NCBI GenBank assembly: GCA_016839055.1
Contig: JAEKNX010000001.1
Span: forward strand, 429,693-493,692
Source of the DNA: Spirochaetales bacterium
Lineage (GTDB): Bacteria > Spirochaetota > Spirochaetia > UBA9216
DNA: 64,000 bases
Direction of reading: 5' to 3'
This document shows positions 33,118-42,879 of this stretch, piece after piece. Position 1 is the first letter of the stretch; each line of letters begins with the position of its first letter. Below the pieces are notes generated by a model. That model did not search any database and had not been told where the DNA came from. It saw only the letters and a program-made list of their open reading frames with translations. Made by a program: the position numbers and the translations under genes.

Positions 33118-33516
33118 ATGGTATACAGTCATAAAATTAGGGAATTTGATAACAAGCTGAAAAAAATCTTCGACGTTATTGACGATTATCTTGAAAACAA
33201 TTACGGTAATAGATATGGACTTCATCCAAACCGGCCTGTGAGAGGGGTTACCGCTAATAAAGCGAGTGACGGACTTTTTAATGTAGGGGCGAGTTTCAGT
33301 GCCGGCTACGGCAGTGTCTACGGAAGAGGTTATGTAGTTGACGTTGATTTGGCAACCCTCGAACATGTTCCTGAAAAGGTTCAGCACGATATAGAGAATG
33401 AAGTAGCTGGATTACTTAGAGAGATTTTCTCGGAACATTTTCCGGATCAAGATATCAAAATCAGCCGTGACGGCGCTGTCTTGAAAATCTACGGTGAATT
33501 AATCATAAAAGATTGA
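33118..33516 (+). CDS. Conserved hypothetical protein
   Basis: A 132-aa soluble protein (MVYSHKIREFDNKLKKIF, ENNYGNRYGLHPNRP, FNVGASFSAGYGSVYGRG, GYVVDVDLATLEHVP). A short helical N-terminus and Gly/Tyr-rich strands are visible; no catalytic motif. I do not recognise the family, although it looks like an alpha/beta fold conserved in spirochaetes. It follows mutS2 by 9 bases and precedes the V-ATPase promoter. Confidence 0.75.
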   Translation: MVYSHKIREFDNKLKKIFDVIDDYLENNYGNRYGLHPNRPVRGVTANKASDGLFNVGASFSAGYGSVYGRGYVVDVDLATLEHVPEKVQHDIENEVAGLLREIFSEHFPDQDIKISRDGAVLKIYGELIIKD

Positions 33517-33553
33517 TTAAATAGTAAAATAAAACTTTTTTCGCTGATATTCA

Positions 33554-33582
33554 TTGCGTCAGCATTAAAGGTTTAATAAAAT
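33554..33582 (+). promoter_or_regulatory. Candidate promoter of the V-ATPase operon
   Basis: TTGCGT (33554-33559), a 17-base spacer and TAAAAT (33577-33582), about 33 bases before the first V-ATPase start. The -10 match is 5 of 6 and the -35 match is weaker. Confidence 0.5.
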
Positions 33583-33614
33583 ATAACAATAGATATCGTA
33601 AATGAGAGGGAAGT

Positions 33615-34220
33615 ATGGACGTTCAACTTAAAGAACTTTTAGAAAAAATTAATAAAGACGGAGTTCAGACTGCTCAGCAGAAGGCTGATGAAATCGTTTC
33701 AGCCGCCGAAGCAAGGGCAGCAGGCATCATCAGTTCCGCAAAAAAAGAAGCTGAAAAAATTATCGCCGTTGCGAAGGCTGATGCTGCAAGGGCTGAAGCG
33801 GGCGGTAAGGCTGCGATAGCACAGGCGGGCAGAGACCTGGTTCTAAAAACAAAATCTGAACTCGAGTCATTATTCAACGCAATTATAAATAGTGAAGTAA
33901 AGACCGCCATGTCAGGCAAGGTCCTTGAGGAAGCCGTCATAACTATTGTTAAGGGCTGGGCTGAAAAAGGTGAGTACACTATTCAGCTTTCCGACAAGGA
34001 TTTCAAGGAGCTTGGGACGGGGCTTACATCAAAACTTGCTGCCGAAATTAAGAAAGGCACCGAGATTAAGCCCTTTGCAGGAGTGGAATCAGGATTTCGT
34101 CTCACCGAAAAAGACGGCGGTTCGTATTTCAATTTCACAGCTGATGAGGTTGCTGCTAATTTGTCGGTACTTCTGAATCCCAATTTATCAGAGATTGTAA
34201 GCGAATCAGTTAAGGAGTAG
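33615..34220 (+). CDS. atpE: V-type ATPase subunit E
   Basis: A 201-aa V/A-type ATPase subunit E, part of the peripheral stalk that holds the A3B3 head against the membrane part. Typical features are a long Ala/Lys/Glu coiled coil in the N-terminal half (ADEIVSAAEARAAGIISSAKKE) and a globular C-terminal part that binds the head. AGAGGGAAGT lies just before the ATG. It is the first gene of the operon E-DUF2764-A-B-D-I-K. Confidence 0.9.
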   Translation: MDVQLKELLEKINKDGVQTAQQKADEIVSAAEARAAGIISSAKKEAEKIIAVAKADAARAEAGGKAAIAQAGRDLVLKTKSELESLFNAIINSEVKTAMSGKVLEEAVITIVKGWAEKGEYTIQLSDKDFKELGTGLTSKLAAEIKKGTEIKPFAGVESGFRLTEKDGGSYFNFTADEVAANLSVLLNPNLSEIVSESVKE

Positions 34221-34223
34221 GTT

Positions 34224-34778
34224 TTGGCACAATACTATTATACAGTAGCGTCGCTGCCTACAGTCCAGCTGGAACAGGAACCTCCAATTACGATTGAATA
34301 CTTTCTGGATGCCTGCAGCTATACGATAAAAGAAAAAGACTTTCATATACTTCAGATGGCTACGATTCTACCTGAAGGAAAGCCTTCACATCCTGCGATA
34401 GCCAGTTGGTATGCCTGGGAAATGACGCTCCGAAACGAGCTTGTCAAGATGAGAGCCTTGAATACCGGCTTTGACGCCGCGCAGTATCTTAGGGAAGGGG
34501 ATAATGTCTCCGGGCCTTTCGATGCCGCAAGAGAAGCTGTGAGCTCGGCAAATCCGGCTCTCGGTGAAGATGTTCTCGACAGGGCGAGGTGGAGATACCT
34601 TGAAGAAATGCAGATGGGCCATATTTTCGATATGACCGCACTGATAGTCTACTATCTCAAACTTCAGATTGCACAACGCAGGAAAGTCATGACTGTAGAA
34701 AAAGGGACCAGGATTTACAAAGATTTGTATAACCGTATAACGGCGAAAATACATCAATCAAACGATGGAGAATTATAG
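34224..34778 (+). CDS. DUF2764 protein of the V-ATPase operon
   Basis: A 184-aa protein found in spirochaetal V-ATPase operons between subunits E and A. It is helical with several conserved aromatic/charged stretches (YYYTVASLPTVQLEQEPPI, HPAIASWYAWEMTLRNEL, WRYLEEMQMGHIFDMTALIVYYLKL). The operon has no recognisable subunit C, F, G or H, and the family has been suggested to relate to the C/AC39 subunit that couples rotor and stalk; that is not shown by this sequence alone. The start is TTG 3 bases after the atpE stop. Confidence 0.85.
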   Translation: MAQYYYTVASLPTVQLEQEPPITIEYFLDACSYTIKEKDFHILQMATILPEGKPSHPAIASWYAWEMTLRNELVKMRALNTGFDAAQYLREGDNVSGPFDAAREAVSSANPALGEDVLDRARWRYLEEMQMGHIFDMTALIVYYLKLQIAQRRKVMTVEKGTRIYKDLYNRITAKIHQSNDGEL

Positions 34779-36551
34779 ATGGCAGTAAGTAAAGGTAAAG
34801 TAATAGGCGTCAACGGAAACATGGTTACCGTACAGGTTGAAGATGTAGTTTCCATGAATGAGGTTGCTTATATTGAAGTCGGAGGAAAGCGGCTTAAGGC
34901 TGAGGTTATCCGGATAAAGGGTAATAAAGCTGAGTTGCAGGTATTTGAAATAACAAGCGGAATTGGAATTGGAGATATAGTAACTTTCACTGAAGGTATG
35001 CTTTCAGTTGAGCTTGGACCGGGTCTTCTTGGACAGATTTTTGACGGTCTGCAAAATCCCCTTCCGAAGCTGGCCGAAGAATGCGGCTTCTTTCTTGAAA
35101 GAGGGGTTTATCTCGGCGCACTTTCGACGGAAATAAAATGGGATTTTACTCCAGTTGCAAAGGTTGGAGATCAGGTTGAAAAAGGAGACACCCTCGGTAC
35201 TGTTCCGGAAGGCATCTTCACCCACCGAATCATGGTTCCATTTAATTATAAAGATAAATATACGATAAAAAAGATTACCTCTGCCGGTTCATACGGTATT
35301 AAAGAAGTAATTGCAGAAGTCGAAGACAGCAAGGGTAAGGTTACAGAAATTACCATGAGTTTTCATTGGCCGGTAAAAAGACCAATAGCAAACTATGTTG
35401 AGAGATTGAGGCCTGTAAAACCGATGGTAACAAAGATAAGACTTGTTGATACTTTCTTTCCTGTAGCGCTCGGCGGCACATACTGTATTCCCGGGCCTTT
35501 CGGAGCGGGTAAGACTGTTCTTCAGCAGGTAACAAGCCGTAATGCGGATGTTGATATTGTAATTATTGCTGCCTGCGGTGAGAGAGCGGGTGAGGTTGTA
35601 GAAACTCTCAAGGAATTCCCGGAGTTAATTGACCCGAAAACAGGCAAAAGTCTTATGGAGCGAACAATAATAATCTGTAATACCTCGTCGATGCCTGTTG
35701 CTGCTCGAGAGGCTTCGGTTTATACAGCTGTTACTCTTGCCGAGTATTATCGTGAAATGGGTCTTAATATTCTTCTTTTAGCCGATTCAACCTCACGTTG
35801 GGCGCAGGCAATGAGAGAAATGTCCGGACGTCTCGAAGAGATACCGGGCGAAGAAGCATTCCCTGCATATCTTGAGTCGACAATCGCGGGTTTCTATGAA
35901 CGCGCCGGCCGTGTACGTCTGAAAGACGGCTCTGAAGGTTCGGTTACAATCGGCGGAACAGTATCTCCGGCGGGTGGAAACTTTGAAGAGCCGGTAACTC
36001 AGGCTACGCTGAAGGTTGTAGGCGCATTTCACGGACTTTCCAGAGAACGCTCGGATGCGCGTAAATATCCGGCCATTCATCCACTTGACAGCTGGAGTAA
36101 ATACACGGGTGTTCTTGATGTTGAAAGAACTGAAACTGCAAGGGCTATCATTTTTCGCGGAAATGAAGTTGAGCAGATGATGAAGGTTGTAGGTGAAGAG
36201 GGAACAAGCATTAACGACTATGTTACCTATCTAAAAGGTGACTTCATAGATGCGGTCTATCTTCAGCAGAACTCCTTTGACCCTGTTGATAATGCGGTTA
36301 CAACTGAAAGACAGGATCATATCTTCGGAATTATAATCGATGTAATCACTTCACAGCTTGATCTCGATACAAAAGAAAATGCGAGAAGCTGGTTCAATCA
36401 GCTCAGACAGAAGTTTCTCGATTATAACGGCTCTGAATGGGAAAATGACATATTCAAGTCTCTCGAAAAAGAGATTAGGGCCATGATTGAAGAAAAGAAG
36501 CTGGGTGTTGATGAAAACTTTCAGGCATCAAAGTCGGCGGAGGAAGCATAA
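34779..36551 (+). CDS. atpA: V-type ATPase catalytic subunit A
   Basis: A 590-aa catalytic subunit A. Walker A GPFGAGKT lies near 237-244, with [33 protein letters not shown]-type segments (split here) and the catalytic Glu in ACGER. The N-terminal beta barrel and the A-specific non-homologous insertion (about 110-190) are present. The start ATG follows the DUF2764 stop immediately, with GGAGA upstream. With atpB it makes the A3B3 head that binds and hydrolyses or makes ATP. Confidence 0.98.
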   Translation: MAVSKGKVIGVNGNMVTVQVEDVVSMNEVAYIEVGGKRLKAEVIRIKGNKAELQVFEITSGIGIGDIVTFTEGMLSVELGPGLLGQIFDGLQNPLPKLAEECGFFLERGVYLGALSTEIKWDFTPVAKVGDQVEKGDTLGTVPEGIFTHRIMVPFNYKDKYTIKKITSAGSYGIKEVIAEVEDSKGKVTEITMSFHWPVKRPIANYVERLRPVKPMVTKIRLVDTFFPVALGGTYCIPGPFGAGKTVLQQVTSRNADVDIVIIAACGERAGEVVETLKEFPELIDPKTGKSLMERTIIICNTSSMPVAAREASVYTAVTLAEYYREMGLNILLLADSTSRWAQAMREMSGRLEEIPGEEAFPAYLESTIAGFYERAGRVRLKDGSEGSVTIGGTVSPAGGNFEEPVTQATLKVVGAFHGLSRERSDARKYPAIHPLDSWSKYTGVLDVERTETARAIIFRGNEVEQMMKVVGEEGTSINDYVTYLKGDFIDAVYLQQNSFDPVDNAVTTERQDHIFGIIIDVITSQLDLDTKENARSWFNQLRQKFLDYNGSEWENDIFKSLEKEIRAMIEEKKLGVDENFQASKSAEEA

Positions 36552-36552
36552 A

Positions 36553-37848
36553 ATGCGCAAGGTATACAATAAAATAGAATCAATAGCTGGAAATGTTATA
36601 ACGGTTAAGGCTGATGGAATTAAATACGGCGAACTTGCTGAAGTTACTACTTCATTCGGTACATCCCTGGCAGATGTAATTCGCCTCGATGGCGATACCG
36701 TTTCACTGCAGGTATATTCCGGAGGAAGAGGTGTTTCAACCGGAGATGAGGTTCGCTTTCTTGGTCATCCAATGCAGGTTTCCTTCTCGGATAATCTCAT
36801 GGGAAGAATTTTCACAGGTTCCGGCGCGCCTAGAGACAACGGCCCGGAGCTTATGGAAAACCTTATAGAAATAGGCGGACCATCGGTTAACCCGGCTAAA
36901 AGAATTATTCCGAGGAATATGATTAGAACGGGTATTCCGATGATCGATGTATTTAATTCACTGGTTGAATCACAGAAGCTTCCGATTTTCTCTGTTTCCG
37001 GTGAACCATATAATGAACTTCTTGCAAGAATAGCAATGCAGGCCGAGGTTGACATGATTATCCTCGGTGGCATGGGGCTTAAGTACGATGACTATCTCTT
37101 CTTCAAGGATACTCTTGAAGCAGGCGGGGCACTCAGCCGAACAACTTTCTTTGTTCATACTGCTGCCGACCCAATAGTAGAATGTCTTCTTGTTCCGGAT
37201 ATTTCACTTGCCGTAGCTGAAAAATTCGCACTGAAGGGTAAGAAAGTTCTTGTGCTTCTAACGGATATGACGAACTTTGCAGATGCGATGAAGGAAATAG
37301 CGATAACACAGGAACAGGTTCCGTCGAACCGTGGATATCCGGGAGACCTTTACAGCCAGCTTGCTTCAAGATATGAAAAGGCGGTTGACTTTGAAGGCGC
37401 AGGATCAATTACAATCCTTGGTGTAACAACCATGCCCGGCGATGATGTTACTCATCCGGTACCGGATAATACAGGATATATTACTGAAGGGCAGTACTAC
37501 CTGAAGAACGGACGTATAGAACCCTTCGGCTCACTTTCCAGACTTAAACAGCAGGTTAACGGTGTAACCAGAGAAGACCACAGGGCCCTGATGGACGGTA
37601 TGATTAAGCTATATGCTGCCTATCTCGAAGCGATGGAAAAGAAATCTATGGGTTTCAGGATGTCGGATTGGGATACAAAGCTGCTTAAATACGGAATTGT
37701 TTTTGAGGCGGAGATGATGGATCTTTCGGTGAACATTCCTCTGGAAGGCGCTCTGGACAAAGGTTGGGAAATCATGTCGGATTGTTTCAGTCCTGAAGAA
37801 ACGGGCCTCAAAACGGATCTTGTAAAAAAATTCTGGCCGTCAAAATAA
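36553..37848 (+). CDS. atpB: V-type ATPase regulatory subunit B
   Basis: A 431-aa non-catalytic subunit B. The nucleotide site is degenerate ([16 protein letters not shown] where subunit A has the P-loop), as is normal. Other marks: [48 protein letters not shown], and [18 protein letters not shown]. The ATG at 36553 lies one base after the atpA stop. A longer in-frame reading starting inside atpA is discarded because its first 22 residues are unlike the family. Confidence 0.97.
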   Translation: MRKVYNKIESIAGNVITVKADGIKYGELAEVTTSFGTSLADVIRLDGDTVSLQVYSGGRGVSTGDEVRFLGHPMQVSFSDNLMGRIFTGSGAPRDNGPELMENLIEIGGPSVNPAKRIIPRNMIRTGIPMIDVFNSLVESQKLPIFSVSGEPYNELLARIAMQAEVDMIILGGMGLKYDDYLFFKDTLEAGGALSRTTFFVHTAADPIVECLLVPDISLAVAEKFALKGKKVLVLLTDMTNFADAMKEIAITQEQVPSNRGYPGDLYSQLASRYEKAVDFEGAGSITILGVTTMPGDDVTHPVPDNTGYITEGQYYLKNGRIEPFGSLSRLKQQVNGVTREDHRALMDGMIKLYAAYLEAMEKKSMGFRMSDWDTKLLKYGIVFEAEMMDLSVNIPLEGALDKGWEIMSDCFSPEETGLKTDLVKKFWPSK

Positions 37849-37968
37849 TAACGGAAGGCTATTCCGGTTTGCAAAGAGCTCTCCGGAATTACCAATTGTA
37901 AGAGATTGATCTATGAGGTTATCCTCAGTTAAGGCTCGCCGATTAATCTCGAAGCTATGGAGTATAAT

Positions 37969-38565
37969 ATGGCTAAAGTAAAGCTTACAAAGAATGAGCT
38001 TAAAAAACAGAAAGACTCGCTGAAGCGCTTTACCCGTTATCTACCAACTCTGCAGCTGAAAAAACAACAGCTGCAGATGGTTATAAGACAGGTAGAAAGC
38101 CAGATAAATGAAAAGAAAAAAGAAATTGCAAAGTATGAAGATACTTTATCTGACTGGATAAGTGTTTTTGGCGAGGAAGTAGGGCTCGATGACCTGATAA
38201 ACATCAAGGAAATCGAGAAGGATACAGGAAATATCGCAGGTGTTGATATTCCTATTTTCCGCAGACTTGAGTTTGAACCAATAGAGTACAATCTTTTTGA
38301 GATGCCCCTCTGGGTTGATCAGGGAGTTGTGACAATGAAGGAGCTTGCGGCTCTTAACGCGGAGATTGAAGTTCTCCTTGAGCAGAAAAGACTGCTCGAT
38401 GATGAACTTCGAACAACGACACAGAGAGTTAATCTTTTTGAGAAGGTTAAAATACCTGAAACAAGAGAGATTATTCGCAAGATCGGTATTTATCTTGGCG
38501 ACCAGCAGACTGCTGCAGTTGTCCGGGGTAAGATGGCCAAGGGAAAAGTAGTAAAGGTGTCATAA
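37969..38565 (+). CDS. atpD: V-type ATPase subunit D
   Basis: A 198-aa rotor-shaft subunit D, a long helical hairpin that turns inside the A3B3 ring. The N-terminal MAKVKLTKNELKKQKDSLKRF and C-terminal helix (RTTTQRVNLFEKVKIPETREIIRKIG) are typical. ATG at 37969 is preferred over one 12 bases upstream because GGAG lies 6 bases before it. A 120-base gap separates it from atpB, with no terminator seen, so the operon probably continues. Confidence 0.94.
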   Translation: MAKVKLTKNELKKQKDSLKRFTRYLPTLQLKKQQLQMVIRQVESQINEKKKEIAKYEDTLSDWISVFGEEVGLDDLINIKEIEKDTGNIAGVDIPIFRRLEFEPIEYNLFEMPLWVDQGVVTMKELAALNAEIEVLLEQKRLLDDELRTTTQRVNLFEKVKIPETREIIRKIGIYLGDQQTAAVVRGKMAKGKVVKVS

Positions 38566-38566
38566 T

Positions 38567-40381
38567 ATGATAGTAAAGATGAAAAAGGTTTCCCTTGTCT
38601 TATTTGATAAATATAGGGAAGAATCGCTTAAACAGCTTAGGGAACTCGGTGTTCTGCACCTCGAACAGATAGAGGGTAAGGGCGAAGAATATGAGAAGCT
38701 CTATGCGCTAACCGGTAAACTCAACCATGCTCTTACTCTGCTTCCGGTTGGAATTTCAGAGAACCCGGTTGAGTATCTAAGTATTGAAGACTCGCTCCTG
38801 AGGGCTGACGAGATTGCCGGTGAAACCGATAGACTGAAGTTAATATCTGATAGAATTAACGCTCTATCAAAAGAGATAGAGAGAATCCAGCCGCTTGGTG
38901 AATTTGATCCGGCACTCGCCGGTCAGCTCGCAGATGCGGAGCTTACGGTAAGTCTTTTCTCGGTCAATAAATCTGACGCTTCTGTTTTCGGAGCGAATAA
39001 GGCATTCAAGATAGCAGAGACAAAAAGCAGAGTGTATTTTGCATGCCTAGGCCCGGTGCCTGAAGCCCTTGACGGCTTTGAGCGTTTTGCAATGCCTTCA
39101 AGCGGAATTGTAGAACTTAAAAAAGAACAACAGCTTGCCCGCGCGGAGAAAAGCACGGTAGAGAAGAAACTGTATGATCTTACGGCATATCGAAGCCTGC
39201 TTCAGAAAGCGGCCGCGGAGGCTGAAGTCGAGCTGCAGTTTGAAGTTGTTCATTCCGGAATCAATGTTGATGAAAAGCTCTCATATCTCACAGGCTTCTG
39301 TCCAGTTCCAGTTATGGAAGAGCTTCAGAAAACAGCCGAAACCGAAGGCTGGGCACTTCTAATTGTTGATCCGGATGAAGAGGATGAAGTGCCTACCCAG
39401 CTGAAACTTAGTAAATTTGCTTCTCTTTTAACCCCGGTAACTAATTTTCTGGGAATAATTCCAGGATACCGCGAACATGATATAAGTTTCTTCTTTCTTT
39501 GTTTCTTTTCTGTTTTCACGGCAATGCTTATTGGGGATGCTGGTTACGGACTGATCTTTTTCGCAATAACTATTGTGGGCATTATCAGTTTTTCCGCCAG
39601 GAAAAAGGATATACCTCAGTTTTTCTTTCTGCTGCTGTTACTGTCCGTCTCGACAATAATATGGGGCGCGGTTACCGGTACCTGGTTTGCCAGTAAAAGC
39701 ATAATGGAAATAGGATTCTTTCAGAGTCTGAAACTCAATGCTTTCAAGGTTGGAGATAACGAGCAGATTTCTCTTATAATGGGGATCAGTTTCTTTCTTG
39801 GAATCTTTCAGATGCTTATCGGTGTCGTTCAGAATTTCAGAAAAAACTTTCCTAAAAAAAAGAGCTTTGCTCAAATTGGATGGTTCGCCATTCTAGTGGC
39901 AATCTATTATCTTGTGCTAACCCTCGTAGTAAAAAGGGCTGGCCTTGAAACCTATCCGACTGAAATGCTGTATGTGCTCCTCGGTGGAGTTGCAATTGTA
40001 TTTCTCTTCGGAGGTCAGGAAGAAGGTCAGAGTTTTATCAAGGGAATCCTTAACTCATTAGGCAACTTTCTGCAGCTTTTTCTCGATGTTGTCGGAACAT
40101 TTTCCGATATCATGTCATATGTAAGATTATTTGCAGTCGGTCTTGCATCGGTTAAAATAGCTGAAACTTTCAATCAGCTCGGTTCACAGATGTCTGACGG
40201 ACCAATCATCATCTTCGGAATACTGATTATCATAATCGGTCATTCAATGAATATTGTGCTTGGACTGATGGCGGTTATTGTTCATGCCGTCAGACTCAAT
40301 ATATTAGAATATTCCGGCAAGGTCGGAGTAGAGTGGTCAGGGTTTAAATACGAACCTTTTCAAATAAATAAGGAGAATTAA
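38567..40381 (+). CDS. atpI: V-type ATPase subunit I
   Basis: A 604-aa membrane stator subunit I (subunit a). The N-terminal ~300 residues are cytoplasmic and helical (MIVKMKKVSLVLFDKYREES), and the C-terminal half has about 7-8 transmembrane helices (from about 305 onward). The last helices include the Arg-containing stretch SYVRLFAVGLASVKIAETFN, where the conserved Arg faces the rotor ring and is needed for ion transfer. It begins 1 base after the atpD stop. Confidence 0.95.
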   Translation: MIVKMKKVSLVLFDKYREESLKQLRELGVLHLEQIEGKGEEYEKLYALTGKLNHALTLLPVGISENPVEYLSIEDSLLRADEIAGETDRLKLISDRINALSKEIERIQPLGEFDPALAGQLADAELTVSLFSVNKSDASVFGANKAFKIAETKSRVYFACLGPVPEALDGFERFAMPSSGIVELKKEQQLARAEKSTVEKKLYDLTAYRSLLQKAAAEAEVELQFEVVHSGINVDEKLSYLTGFCPVPVMEELQKTAETEGWALLIVDPDEEDEVPTQLKLSKFASLLTPVTNFLGIIPGYREHDISFFFLCFFSVFTAMLIGDAGYGLIFFAITIVGIISFSARKKDIPQFFFLLLLLSVSTIIWGAVTGTWFASKSIMEIGFFQSLKLNAFKVGDNEQISLIMGISFFLGIFQMLIGVVQNFRKNFPKKKSFAQIGWFAILVAIYYLVLTLVVKRAGLETYPTEMLYVLLGGVAIVFLFGGQEEGQSFIKGILNSLGNFLQLFLDVVGTFSDIMSYVRLFAVGLASVKIAETFNQLGSQMSDGPIIIFGILIIIIGHSMNIVLGLMAVIVHAVRLNILEYSGKVGVEWSGFKYEPFQINKEN

Positions 40382-40382
40382 T

Positions 40383-40802
40383 ATGGATTATGGTATTATC
40401 GGACAGGCTGGAGCTTTAGGACTTGCTGCTGTAGGATCAGCACTCGGTTGCGGAACTGCCGCACAGGCTGCTGTAGGTTCCTGGAAGAAAGCTTTTGTTT
40501 CTAATAAGGCACCCAGTATGATACTTGCTGCGTTTGTCGGTTTTCCGCTTTCTCAGACACTTTACGGTTTTCTTGTAATGCTCGTTGTTGTACCTGCGAA
40601 AACAGGTGATATGAAACAGCTTGCAACAGGTCTTTTCGGCGGATTGGCCATCGGTATGTCGGCATGGTTCCAGGGGAAAGCCGCTGCGGCTGCCTGTGAT
40701 GCTTTAACTGAGACAGGCAAGGGTACTGCGCAGTACGTACTAGCCTTAGGTATTGTTGAATCAATAGCTATTCTTGTACTCGCATTCCTCTTCCTGATAT
40801 AA
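40383..40802 (+). CDS. atpK: V-type ATPase rotor-ring subunit K
   Basis: A 139-aa proteolipid of four transmembrane helices (two hairpins fused). The ion-carrying Glu is in ALGIVESIAIL (about E126). Helix 2 has FPLSQTLYGF (Ser57, Gln58) and helix 3 WFQGKAAA (Gln97); these positions correspond to the Na+ ligands of Enterococcus hirae NtpK (Thr64, Gln65, Gln110, Glu139). This suggests Na+ rather than H+ coupling, by inference from ligand conservation. It is the last gene of the operon, followed by a GC hairpin. Confidence 0.94.
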   Translation: MDYGIIGQAGALGLAAVGSALGCGTAAQAAVGSWKKAFVSNKAPSMILAAFVGFPLSQTLYGFLVMLVVVPAKTGDMKQLATGLFGGLAIGMSAWFQGKAAAAACDALTETGKGTAQYVLALGIVESIAILVLAFLFLI

Positions 40803-40809
40803 GATAAAT

Positions 40810-40840
40810 GGGGGGACTGTCTTCTCTAAGGCGTCCCCCC
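40810..40840 (+). promoter_or_regulatory. GC-rich hairpin between atpK and ispG, without a T-run
   Basis: A perfect 8-bp stem, GGGGGGAC (40810-40817) with GTCCCCCC (40833-40840), and a 15-base loop. It is followed by AATTGATC and not T's, so it is not a standard terminator. It lies 13 bases before the ispG ATG and could act as a processing site or 3'-end stabiliser. Confidence 0.65.
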
Positions 40841-40853
40841 AATTGATCAGTAA

Positions 40854-41921
40854 ATGAGTAAAAAACTAACAACTGCAGTATCTGCCGGCGGTCTTGTAAT
40901 CGGCGGCGGAAACAGAATTTCCGTTCAGACAATGTGGAAGAATAGCCTCCACAGTTTTTCTGAAGATGACATGATAGAGATTAAATTCCTCGAATCGATA
41001 GGCTGTGATATTTTACGGTTCTCGGCGCCGGACATGAAGAGTGCCGAAGTTCTTGGAGACATCAGGAAAAAGCTTAGAATTCCAGTTGTCGCCGATATCC
41101 ACTTCGATCATAAAATAGCCCTCGACTGTATTAAACGCGGCATCGATAAAATAAGAATAAACCCTGGAAATATCGGAGCCGGGTGGAAGGTTAATGAAGT
41201 CTTGACCGCTGCCGCCGATAAGAATATTCCTATTAGAATAGGTATAAATACAGGTTCTCTTCCCAAAGAATACTCAGAGCTAAAAGATAAATCCGAAGCC
41301 ATGCTCAGGGCGGCCGAGGATGAGATAGAAATACTCGAAAAAGCTGGATTCAAACATGCTGTCTTTTCCCTTAAAGCTTCAAATATTGAGGCTACAATTG
41401 CGGCAAACAGGGCATTCAGTAATAAATACGATTATCCGCTTCATCTCGGGATAACAGAGGCCGGTCCGCAGATAGCGGGCATCGTGAAAACATCGATTGC
41501 GTTTTACCGACTTTTTGAGGAAGGAATCGGCGATACAATCAGGGTTTCGCTTACCGACACTCCCGCGAAGGAAGTAATAAGCGGTCGAGAAATACTCAAA
41601 GCATGCGGCAGATCAGACTACGGTGTCACTATTATTTCCTGCCCGAGGTGCGGACGTTCCACCTTTGATACGCATAAATTCATTGCTGAGGTATCGGATG
41701 AACTCTATTTAATTAAACAGCCGGTTAAGGTCGCGGTAATGGGCTGTATAGTAAACGGTCCCGGTGAGGCAAAAGACGCGGATATCGGGATAACAGGGGT
41801 CGGAAACAAGACTGTTATCTTTAAACAGGGTAAGATTATTCATAAAGTTGACGAAAATAAAGGCAGGGATATCTTTTTAAAGGTTCTGCATGATTTTATA
41901 GAAAGTGAAGGCGGGGAGTAG
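40854..41921 (+). CDS. ispG: 4-hydroxy-3-methylbut-2-enyl diphosphate synthase
   Basis: A 355-aa IspG (GcpE) of the non-mevalonate isoprenoid pathway, converting MEcPP to HMBPP. The N-terminal TIM barrel has VADIHFDHKIAL and RINPGNIG. The Fe-S domain has ISCPRCGR (Cys263, Cys266), MGCIVNGPGE (Cys298, Glu305) as [4Fe-4S] ligands. No Shine-Dalgarno is seen at the ATG, which lies just after a GC hairpin. Confidence 0.96.
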   Translation: MSKKLTTAVSAGGLVIGGGNRISVQTMWKNSLHSFSEDDMIEIKFLESIGCDILRFSAPDMKSAEVLGDIRKKLRIPVVADIHFDHKIALDCIKRGIDKIRINPGNIGAGWKVNEVLTAAADKNIPIRIGINTGSLPKEYSELKDKSEAMLRAAEDEIEILEKAGFKHAVFSLKASNIEATIAANRAFSNKYDYPLHLGITEAGPQIAGIVKTSIAFYRLFEEGIGDTIRVSLTDTPAKEVISGREILKACGRSDYGVTIISCPRCGRSTFDTHKFIAEVSDELYLIKQPVKVAVMGCIVNGPGEAKDADIGITGVGNKTVIFKQGKIIHKVDENKGRDIFLKVLHDFIESEGGE

Positions 41922-41922
41922 T

Positions 41923-42879
41923 TTGACTCATAAAAATATCATTTTTTTCTTGATTTTTTTACTCTTGCTGTTAATCATAAATTTTTCTGGTTTTTCCGAA
42001 TCAGAATATGATCTTGAGAAGATAGAACTTATCGAGAAATCATATAAGGGCAGCGGACCTCTCTGGCTGCTGATGGAACGCGGTAAACAGGCATATGAGC
42101 TTGGAGAATACGGGCTTTCGTCCCGGGTTTTCAGGGAAGTTATCAACCGCAACGCATACTATCCCGATGCCCATATGTGGCTTGGTTTTATTTTCGAGCA
42201 GGAAGGAGAATATCTTCTTGCTGAAAAACAATACCTGAAAGCTTTGGAAGGACGAAAACAGCTTTATGTGATTGAAGACGAATTTCATATCTTATACAAA
42301 CTTGCTGATATATACGAGAAGACAGATCAGTACGGAAAATATGAACAGATTCTGATGTCAATTATAGAAAAAGATGATAATTACCGAGACGGATTCAAGC
42401 TTCAGTACGCAATGGTTGATGTACTTAAAATGCGCGGAACTGACAAGCTGTTCGAACTGTATCGGTATGATGAGAATAAGTATAACCGTGCAAGAACTGA
42501 ACTTGGTATTTTTTATTATAAGACCGGCCGGTACACAGAGGCAGAGAATAATCTAATTTTCCCTGTGATGTCCGCCGCCACAACCGGCTTTGATTATATC
42601 TATGAGAAGACAGCCGATTATAGTTTTACAAGTATAATTTCGCATGTTGATTCGATGAATAAACTGCCGGTACTGCGGGAATATCTGCAGAAGAATGACT
42701 TCTATAAGTCTCTCTACTATTTAGGCGCATCGCTCTATGCCGACGGTTTCGGAGATACCGCGCGTGAACTCTGGAGCCTTGTGTATAATTATGATGAGGC
42801 AGACAGTAATTGGAGAATCAGGGCCGGCAGGCAGCTGCAGCAGCCATTTATCGAACCTATTATTACTCCACGGACTTAA
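41923..42879 (+). CDS. TPR-like exported protein
   Basis: A 318-aa protein with an N-terminal signal or anchor (about 1-25, hydrophobic), followed by tetratricopeptide-like helices (AYELGEYGLSSRVFREVI, HMWLGFIFEQEGEYLLAEKQYLKAL, LGIFYYKTGRYTEAENNLI). Such repeats bind partner proteins; no partner is known. The start is taken as TTG (41923) with GGGGAG 4 bases upstream; an in-frame GTG at 41905 is the alternative. It starts next to the ispG stop, so it is probably in the same transcript. It is convergent with the carbohydrate-binding remnant that starts one base after its stop. Confidence 0.75.
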   Translation: MTHKNIIFFLIFLLLLLIINFSGFSESEYDLEKIELIEKSYKGSGPLWLLMERGKQAYELGEYGLSSRVFREVINRNAYYPDAHMWLGFIFEQEGEYLLAEKQYLKALEGRKQLYVIEDEFHILYKLADIYEKTDQYGKYEQILMSIIEKDDNYRDGFKLQYAMVDVLKMRGTDKLFELYRYDENKYNRARTELGIFYYKTGRYTEAENNLIFPVMSAATTGFDYIYEKTADYSFTSIISHVDSMNKLPVLREYLQKNDFYKSLYYLGASLYADGFGDTARELWSLVYNYDEADSNWRIRAGRQLQQPFIEPIITPRT

